Source: an uncultured Bacilli bacterium
GTDB lineage: Bacteria > Bacillota_I > Bacilli_A > RF39 > UBA660
Assembly (NCBI GenBank): GCA_947631365.1
Contig: CANRLB010000047.1
Span: 1-8,735, forward strand
Direction of reading: 5' to 3'
DNA: 8,735 nucleotides
Shown: positions 4,887-8,735 of the stretch, piece after piece
How the letters are laid out: each line of letters begins with the position of its first letter
Numbering within the stretch: the first letter of the stretch is position 1
The notes under the pieces: generated by a model
What the model was told of the DNA's origin: nothing
The model's input: only the letters and a program-made list of their open reading frames with translations
The model's database searches: none
Translations under genes and position numbers: made by a program

Positions 4887-4965
4887 GTCATTTTAAGTCA
4901 AAAAGTTAATTGAGTGTAAATAATTGACAAATATTGACTTTTAAGGAATTATATTGACATAAGAT
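4887..4965 (+). promoter_or_regulatory. Upstream region of the 4986 gene with repeated TTGAC/GTCAA
   Basis: TTGAC occurs at 4924, 4934 and 4954, spaced 10 and 20 bases, and its complement (GTCA) at 4887 and 4898, spaced 11. One or more may be -35 boxes, but no -10 at standard spacing is convincing; CATAAGAT at 4958-4965 is the nearest candidate. The phased spacing would suit binding of a regulator on one face of the helix. Confidence 0.3.
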
Positions 4966-4985
4966 TAAATAGGGAGGGATATTTT

Positions 4986-5309
4986 ATGCGTTTTATACCA
5001 AATGTTCCTCCCAAAGTATTTACAATAAGTGCTGAAATTATCGGTTACTTACTAATTGATGATACAACAGCAAATGAGCAAAATGCTTTAGGTAACTGGT
5101 TAATGCTTGTTGCTCAAATTTTATGTACTAATGCTTTTTATGCCCAAGTTCAAGAAGAAAGAGGTAATCCCAATATAGGGGCCAGAAGTGTTAATCAAAA
5201 GGCAAATCAAAATTCAAATACTCAGGAAGATACTTTAAAAATGTTAACCAAAATGGTTAACGCCATGAATAAAGAAATTGAACAAATAAAAAAAGATTTA
5301 AATAATTAA
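4986..5309 (+). CDS. Small protein of unknown function with a C-terminal coiled coil
   Basis: A 107-residue protein that I cannot name, although its N terminus looks like a strongly constrained domain. Residues 1-55 (starting MRFIPNVPPKVFTISAEIIG, later ANEQNALGNWLMLVAQILCTNA) form a compact block with two short hydrophobic helices. Residues 60-80 are a Gln/Asn-rich linker, and 83-107 (DTLKMLTKMVNAMNKEIEQI) an amphipathic coiled-coil helix. It has no signal peptide and no clear full-length membrane helix. A strong AGGGAGGG lies before the ATG, so the start is firm. It converges on the gene at 5306 with stop codons overlapping by 4 bases and no terminator between. It reads as a cytoplasmic or peripheral-membrane protein that oligomerises. 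Confidence 0.85.
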   Translation: MRFIPNVPPKVFTISAEIIGYLLIDDTTANEQNALGNWLMLVAQILCTNAFYAQVQEERGNPNIGARSVNQKANQNSNTQEDTLKMLTKMVNAMNKEIEQIKKDLNN

Positions 5310-6079
5310 AATTTTCTTATTAAACTTTTTGATATTCCTAAATCTCTAGCATTTTCTTTAATATCAGCTATATTTTCAAAACCATTATTAATGGAAATAA
5401 GGAAATCTCTAGCTAAAATGTTATCTTTTATTAAAAAATAAATAGGTAAATAGTATTCACACAATTCATTATTTATATCACTTTTTTTAATATTAGATAC
5501 TCTATTTGGTGAAATAAACATTCCCATTTTAATAATTGCTTGTAAATGCTCATTTAGCATTTTAAAACTTTTGTTAGTATAAAGAGGAAACACACAACTT
5601 TTTTCATCGTCAACGCTTTCATTATTATAAGTAAGACCATTTCTAAATAACATTAAAATTATTTCAAAATCAATTTGATTAATATTATTACCATATTTTT
5701 TTAAATATTCAGTAAGATCATAAAAAAGTTTTAAATATATCTCATCCTTATTTAAATTAAGAATATTATAAAATTGTTCATATAAAGCAAAAGCAAATTT
5801 ACGATCCATACTTTGTAAATTATTAAGTATTTCTTTCAAATACTTGCTATTTTTTAATTCATCAGCAATTTTTAATATTTTATCTTTTCCTTCTCTAATA
5901 TAATTTTCTTGTTTTTTAAATAATAAATGTTCTATATCTTTATCAAAAGGTGGATAAATTATTTCTCCATCATACCCAAAATAGAACTTGCCAAAGGAGA
6001 TACCTTCTTTATCAAATCCTATAGTATCCTCACGATACTTATCAATAGTTTTTCTTTTTAAACTTCCGCTTATGTACAT
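5306..6079 (-). CDS. Unrecognised 257-residue protein, second gene of the ABC-F operon
   Basis: No known domain is recognised. After an aromatic, probably beta-rich N-terminal part (about 1-55, with GISFGKFYFGYDGEIIYPPF) the protein is largely helical and rich in Lys, Glu, Asn and Leu. It has no signal peptide or membrane segment, so it is probably cytoplasmic. The ATG at 6079 is preferred because GTGAT, matching the right part of the extended Shine-Dalgarno, lies 4 bases upstream; a GTG nine bases further out (6088) has no such site. It starts 23 bases after the stop of the ABC-F gene with no terminator between, so the two are probably one transcript and may share a role at the ribosome. This is guilt by association only. 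Confidence 0.7.
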   Translation of the reverse strand: MYISGSLKRKTIDKYREDTIGFDKEGISFGKFYFGYDGEIIYPPFDKDIEHLLFKKQENYIREGKDKILKIADELKNSKYLKEILNNLQSMDRKFAFALYEQFYNILNLNKDEIYLKLFYDLTEYLKKYGNNINQIDFEIILMLFRNGLTYNNESVDDEKSCVFPLYTNKSFKMLNEHLQAIIKMGMFISPNRVSNIKKSDINNELCEYYLPIYFLIKDNILARDFLISINNGFENIADIKENARDLGISKSLIRKF

Positions 6080-6102
6080 AAATATCACTTTTAGCTATTA
6101 TA

Positions 6103-7983
6103 CTATTTATTCGTAATTTGTAAACTAGTTAATTCATCCCATTTTAAATAAAGATTATTTAATTCATTATTAATTATATTAATATTTTCATTTATCTCTT
6201 TACTTTTTAAATAATCAGAATATACATCTTCTTTATATAATTCGTTTTTTAAATTATTCAATTCTTTTTCTTTAATATTAATTTCTTTTTCAATATTTTT
6301 AATTTCTTTATTTAAATTATTATTGTTATTATTATTTATCTTTTTATTAATTTTACTATCTTTTTTAACAATTATATTTTCTTTTCTTTGCTCATCATAT
6401 TGGGAATAACCATAAGGATAATAAGTTATATTATTATTTTCAAAGACTAATAAAGAACTAGCTAATTTTTTAACAAAATAACGATCATGAGATACAAATA
6501 TTAATGTCCCTGGATAATCTTTTAAAATATTTTCTAAATGTTCTTTACTTATAATATCCATATGATTAGTGGGTTCATCTAAAATTAAGACATTAGGTTT
6601 ATTAAAAAGTATTTTACATAATTGTAATCTTACTTTCTCACCACCACTTAATACATTAATCTTCTTTTCAACATCATCGCCTTTAAACAAAAATGACCCC
6701 AATGCTCTTCTTGCTTCTTCATAATTAAGGCTAGGCAAATAATTTCTAAATTCCTCTAAAACTGTATTATCATTGTTTTCCATCGCTAAATTTTGATCAA
6801 AATAACCAACATTTAAATTAAGACCATATTCTACTTCCCCATTATATGGTTTTATTTTTCCATTAATAGTTTTAAGTAATGTTGATTTACCAATGCCATT
6901 TTCTCCAATAATACCAATTTTTTGGCCTCTTAAAATTTCTAAATTAATTTTACCTAAAGATTTATCATAGCCAATTTCTAAATTCTTTAAATTCATAATT
7001 ATTTTACTTGGTTTTATAATTTCATTTAAACTAGTATGAAAAGTTCTTAAATCTTCACTTCTCGGTTTTTCAATTAAATCCATTTTTTCAATTTGTTTTA
7101 ATTTACTTAAAGCCATGCTAGCTTTAGTTGGTTTAAATCTAAACCTTTCATAAATACCCCTTAATCTTTTAATTTCTTTTTGTTGATATTCATAATCTTT
7201 TAAAGTTTTTTCATATCTTTGCTCTTTTTCTTTTTCATAATTTGAATAATTACCTACATATTTATAAGTTTTCCCATAATCTATTTCATAAACAATATTT
7301 ACAATATTATCTAAAAATAAGCGATCATGAGAAACGATAATTAAAGCTTTAGGATAATCTTTTAAATAACTTTCTAAATTCTCAATTGTTTTAATATCTA
7401 AATGATTAGTGGGTTCATCTAAAATAAGTAAATCTGGTTTAGAGAGTAATAACTTGATAAAAGCAATTTTTGTTTTTTCTCCTCCTGAAAAATCTTTTAA
7501 TTTTTTATTTTTATCATTTTCAGTAAAACCAAATTTATTTAATAATACTTCATATTCTTTTTGATAAGAATATCCCCCTAAAGTTTTATAATCTTCTAAA
7601 AGATTAGTATATTCTTTGATTAAATCATTATTATTATTTTGATTCATTTCACTAACTAAATTATTAATTCTATTTTCCATAGCTATTAAATTAGCAAAAG
7701 ATTTTTTTATTTCATCAATTAATGTCACATCTTCGTTAGAAAAAGCAACTTGTTCTAAATAGCCTATATTAAATTTCCCTAATTTAGTAATACTAAACTT
7801 TTCTTCGCCAACACCACTTTCAAATAATGAATTATCAATTATCGCTTTTAAAAGTGTTGTTTTACCTGCGCCATTTCGACCAACAATAGCTATTTTATCT
7901 TTATCATTAATATCTATATTAACTTCTTCTAATATGGTATTAATTCCTAAAGTAACACCAGCATTTCTAATTTTAATATTCAT
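6103..7983 (-). CDS. ABC-F family ATPase (translation factor type, YdiF/Uup-like)
   Basis: A 626-residue soluble protein with two ABC domains and no membrane segments. Domain 1 has Walker A GRNGAGKTT (35-43), signature FSGGE (165-169), Walker B LLILDEPTNHLD from 185, and switch His219. Domain 2 has GENGIGKST (360-368), LSGGE (445-449), VLILDEPTNHMD from 465, and His499. The linker between them (about 250-310, with ERFRFKPTKASMALSKLK) is the tRNA-interacting arm of ABC-F proteins. A poly-Asn run leads into a C-terminal coiled coil, as in Uup/YdiF. ABC-F proteins bind the ribosomal E site and remodel stalled ribosomes; some give antibiotic resistance, but nothing here marks this as a resistance type. 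The ATG at 7983 is preferred (GGTGAG 4 bases before) over 7995, which lacks a ribosome site. It is first in a two-gene operon. Confidence 0.93.
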   Translation of the reverse strand: MNIKIRNAGVTLGINTILEEVNIDINDKDKIAIVGRNGAGKTTLLKAIIDNSLFESGVGEEKFSITKLGKFNIGYLEQVAFSNEDVTLIDEIKKSFANLIAMENRINNLVSEMNQNNNNDLIKEYTNLLEDYKTLGGYSYQKEYEVLLNKFGFTENDKNKKLKDFSGGEKTKIAFIKLLLSKPDLLILDEPTNHLDIKTIENLESYLKDYPKALIIVSHDRLFLDNIVNIVYEIDYGKTYKYVGNYSNYEKEKEQRYEKTLKDYEYQQKEIKRLRGIYERFRFKPTKASMALSKLKQIEKMDLIEKPRSEDLRTFHTSLNEIIKPSKIIMNLKNLEIGYDKSLGKINLEILRGQKIGIIGENGIGKSTLLKTINGKIKPYNGEVEYGLNLNVGYFDQNLAMENNDNTVLEEFRNYLPSLNYEEARRALGSFLFKGDDVEKKINVLSGGEKVRLQLCKILFNKPNVLILDEPTNHMDIISKEHLENILKDYPGTLIFVSHDRYFVKKLASSLLVFENNNITYYPYGYSQYDEQRKENIIVKKDSKINKKINNNNNNNLNKEIKNIEKEINIKEKELNNLKNELYKEDVYSDYLKSKEINENINIINNELNNLYLKWDELTSLQITNK

Positions 7984-8035
7984 ATTACTCACCATTTTTA
8001 ACTAATTTATTTATCACGTATATTTGCTAAAAATA

Positions 8036-8064
8036 ATGATAACATAAAAAGATATAATGAACAA
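8036..8064 (-). promoter_or_regulatory. Promoter of the ABC-F operon
   Basis: On the minus strand TTGTTC (8064-8059), a 17-base spacer and TATCAT (8041-8036). The predicted transcript start is about 8029, giving a leader of about 45 bases. No riboswitch or leader peptide is obvious in it. Confidence 0.55.
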
Positions 8065-8141
8065 GAAAGATTTTTTTATTCTATTTCTAATTTTTGCTCA
8101 TATTAAAATTTCTATAATATTTTGCCATTATATTTTTTAAA

Positions 8142-8192
8142 TTGACAAATTTAATATCAAATGCCATTGTCAAAAGAACAAATGTTTGATAT
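8142..8192. promoter_or_regulatory. Two interleaved dyads over the small-peptide promoter
   Basis: TTGACAA (8142-8148) is inverted as TTGTCAA (8167-8173), the second arm covering the -35 box. ATATCAAA (8154-8161) is inverted as TTTGATAT (8185-8192), the second arm running into the -10 box. CAAATG recurs at 8158 and 8179. They are candidate operator sites for a repressor of the promoter. Confidence 0.4.
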
Positions 8193-8195
8193 AAT
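8167..8195 (+). promoter_or_regulatory. Strong promoter of the small hydrophobic peptide
   Basis: TTGTCA (8167-8172), a 17-base spacer and a perfect TATAAT (8190-8195). The predicted transcript start is about 8202, exactly at the left copy of the 12-bp inverted repeat. Confidence 0.75.
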
Positions 8196-8231
8196 ATTAA
8201 TGGATACATTTGAAATATATCAGGTGTTTTC

Positions 8232-8261
8232 CCTTTCAATTATCAGAAGATAAGAGAAAGG
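8232..8261 (+). promoter_or_regulatory. Leader hairpin that sequesters the Shine-Dalgarno sequence
   Basis: CCTTTC (8232-8237) pairs with GAAAGG (8256-8261). After a 2x2 internal loop TTATC (8240-8244) pairs with GATAA (8249-8253) around an AGAA loop. The right outer arm is part of the ribosome binding site (AAAGGTGG, ending at 8264) of the peptide at 8274, so the folded leader would block initiation. Confidence 0.6.
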
Positions 8262-8273
8262 TGGTAGTTCATT

Positions 8274-8351
8274 ATGACAAAAAGAGAGCTTTCTCAATTT
8301 ATTATAATTCTGCTATTATTCTTTATAGTAATCACCTTACTATTTAGATAA
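8274..8351 (+). CDS. 25-residue hydrophobic peptide, candidate type I toxin
   Basis: The peptide begins MTKRELSQ, continues with 16 uninterrupted hydrophobic residues (FIIILLLFFIVITLLF) and ends in a single Arg before TAA. This is one short membrane helix with charged ends, the usual form of small membrane-active type I toxins such as the Ibs, TisB or Fst groups. It matches none of these families by sequence that I can see. Its AGGTGG site, 9 bases before the ATG, is buried in a leader hairpin. A strong promoter, an mRNA 5'/3' complementarity and an opposing terminator for an antisense RNA surround it. It could instead be a harmless small membrane protein. The coding call is moderate; the toxin role is inferred from layout. 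Confidence 0.6.
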   Translation: MTKRELSQFIIILLLFFIVITLLFR

Positions 8352-8433
8352 TAAAAACATCTGATTTCAACAATCGTTGATTTCAGATGAACCCATAAGA
8401 GATAACGTCTGATTCACTCAATCAAATGTATCC
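8352..8433 (-). ncRNA. Predicted antisense RNA over the peptide mRNA 3' UTR
   Basis: A minus-strand terminator hairpin (8389-8358) ends in TTTTTAT directly outside the peptide's stop codon, so a transcript must come from the right. A possible -10 TAAAAT (8444-8439) would start it at about 8433, giving an RNA of about 82 bases beginning GGATACATTTGA, the same 5' end as the mRNA. The matching -35 (TGAATA, 8467-8462) is poor. It would be fully complementary to the mRNA 3' UTR, as in bsrG/SR4- or txpA/ratA-like systems. Confidence 0.4.
8353..8389 (-). terminator. Terminator of the predicted antisense RNA
   Basis: CATCTGA (8358-8364) pairs with TCAGATG (8383-8389). A 2x2 internal loop of T's in the plus sense separates this from TCAAC/GTTGA around a 4-base loop, 12 bp in total. 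Only the minus strand has a T-tract after the stem (TTTTT, 8357-8353); the plus strand continues AACCCATAAG. So it terminates leftward transcription only. Confidence 0.65.
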
Positions 8434-8481
8434 TTTTTATTTTATGCAAGTTTCCTTGGCATATTCATAATAACATAAAAA

Positions 8482-8500
8482 AGAACTTTTTGCAAGTTCT
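8482..8500. terminator. Bidirectional terminator
   Basis: AGAACTT (8482-8488) pairs perfectly with AAGTTCT (8494-8500) across a 5-base loop. On the minus strand six T follow directly; on the plus strand CTATTTTTT follows. It can stop read-through of the peptide mRNA rightward and transcription from the tRNA-fragment side leftward. Confidence 0.65.
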
Positions 8501-8538
8501 CTATTTTTTACTCAAATTTTCCGAGTTTCATACCTATC

Positions 8539-8555
8539 TGGTGGCTCCAGCGGGA
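8539..8555 (-). other. tRNA 3'-end fragment, candidate attachment-site core
   Basis: On the minus strand the sequence reads TCCCGCTGGAGCCACCA: the 3' strand of a T stem (CCCGC), a 7-base acceptor strand (TGGAGCC), discriminator A and CCA. No T-stem partner, anticodon arm or D arm precedes it. The 3' flank resembles that of tRNA-Thr in this window. A tRNA 3' end without its body is what remains on one side of an element integrated by a tRNA-targeting recombinase. Confidence 0.55.
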
Positions 8556-8670
8556 TATATACTTATAGTTTAAATTATAACAATAAGTATTAAATTCCCA
8601 TTTTTAGAGCCATCTTTTTTTATTTTTGCATATTTATTATTAGTTTTCAACATAGAATTTTTAAATTTTT

Positions 8671-8692
8671 AAGACGTAAATAAGACGTTAAT
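8671..8692 (+). repeat. Tandem 11-base repeat AAGACGT(A/T)AAT
   Basis: AAGACGTAAAT (8671-8681) is followed directly by AAGACGTTAAT (8682-8692), with one mismatch. It overlaps the stop codon of the partial gene at 8688. Short direct repeats of this kind beside a tRNA-end fragment could be the arm-type binding sites of an integrase. Confidence 0.5.
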
Positions 8693-8735
8693 TTGCGTAA
8701 TATTTAAAACAACTTTTTAAATCTTTATCTAATTC
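8688..8735 (-). CDS. 3' end of a gene cut by the window edge, possibly an integrase
   Basis: The last 15 codons of a minus-strand frame (ELDKDLKSCFKYYAN, then TAA). The other two frames on this strand are closed within the first few codons. The sequence is too short to identify. Its position beside a tRNA 3' fragment and tandem repeats, with its 3' end facing them, is where tyrosine-recombinase genes of integrated elements usually sit. It might equally be an unrelated gene or chance. Confidence 0.35.
   Translation of the reverse strand, partial: ELDKDLKSCFKYYAN

Larger units (their letters stand above)
8202..8433. repeat. 12-bp inverted repeat flanking the small-peptide gene
   Basis: GGATACATTTGA (8202-8213) recurs as its exact complement TCAAATGTATCC (8422-8433), 208 bases apart. 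The left copy starts at the predicted +1 of the plus transcript. The right copy is followed at once by TTTTTATTTT. In the mRNA the two would pair and tie the 5' end to the 3' end. Confidence 0.75.
8352..8687. other. Non-coding stretch right of the small peptide
   Basis: About 335 bases with no gene found. It holds the antisense-RNA region and its hairpin, the right copy of the 12-bp inverted repeat, a bidirectional terminator (8482-8500), a tRNA 3'-end fragment (8539-8555), a long imperfect hairpin and a tandem AAGACGT repeat (8671-8692). Confidence 0.6.

Noticed and set aside
8353..8389. Plus-strand terminator directly after the small peptide
   Set aside because: The hairpin has no T-tract on the plus strand (AACCCATAAG follows); the T-tract is only on the minus strand.
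8539..8611. A functional tRNA gene
   Set aside because: The acceptor arms and length fit, but no T stem, anticodon stem or D stem can be formed.
1..8735. CRISPR array, rRNA or insertion sequence
   Set aside because: No regularly spaced repeats, rRNA-like stretches or transposase gene were seen. The only tandem repeat is the two-copy AAGACGT unit.

Overview
This is a very AT-rich window (GC well under 30% by eye) with Shine-Dalgarno sites of the AGGAG/GGTGA type, sigma-70-type promoters and dense coding. SpoVS, isoprenyl transferase (UppS), a duplication-type ABC-F ATPase and a MraZ-like regulator point to a low-GC Bacillota, probably an uncultured gut Bacilli/Erysipelotrichia/RF39-like lineage. 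This placement is inferred from gene families and composition. The code looks standard: Trp is TGG, and UppS ends in TGA at the family's usual length.

Layout. 1-830: a possible 30-codon minus-strand ORF with a good terminator, divergent from a tail-anchored membrane protein of unknown function. 832-1303: an orphan MraZ-like transcription factor with its own strong promoter; its stop codon lies in a hairpin shared with a convergent 55-codon ORF or gene remnant. 1504-3820 (minus strand): HD-domain phosphohydrolase, uppS, a six-helix HdeD/DUF308-like membrane protein and spoVS, all read the same way, with a promoter before the HD gene and a terminator after spoVS. 3740-4180: a gene-poor stretch with terminators, a perfect 9-bp dyad and a short ORF remnant. 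4180-4253 (minus): tRNA-Thr(GGT) with encoded CCA.

4298-4900 (minus): a small secreted or anchored Ser/Thr/Gly-rich protein with four cysteines and a very good promoter; an exact Spo0A-box-like octamer lies in the loop of its leader hairpin. 4986-5309 (plus): a small conserved-looking protein of unknown function that meets the next gene tail to tail with overlapping stops. 5306-7983 (minus): an ABC-F ATPase followed 23 bases later by an unrecognised 257-residue protein, probably one operon.

8140-8500 is the most interesting part. A strong promoter starts a transcript that would begin GGATACATTTGA, carries a hairpin sequestering its ribosome binding site, encodes a 25-residue hydrophobic peptide, and ends near the exact complement of its own 5' end. 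On the opposite strand, a terminator hairpin with a T-tract just outside the stop codon implies a short antisense RNA over the 3' UTR. Together this resembles a type I toxin-antitoxin locus of a peptide family I do not recognise.

The right edge (8522-8735) holds the 3' end of a tRNA without the rest of the tRNA, a tandem AAGACGT repeat and the last 15 codons of a minus-strand gene. This is the arrangement expected at the attachment site of an integrated element that would continue beyond the window.
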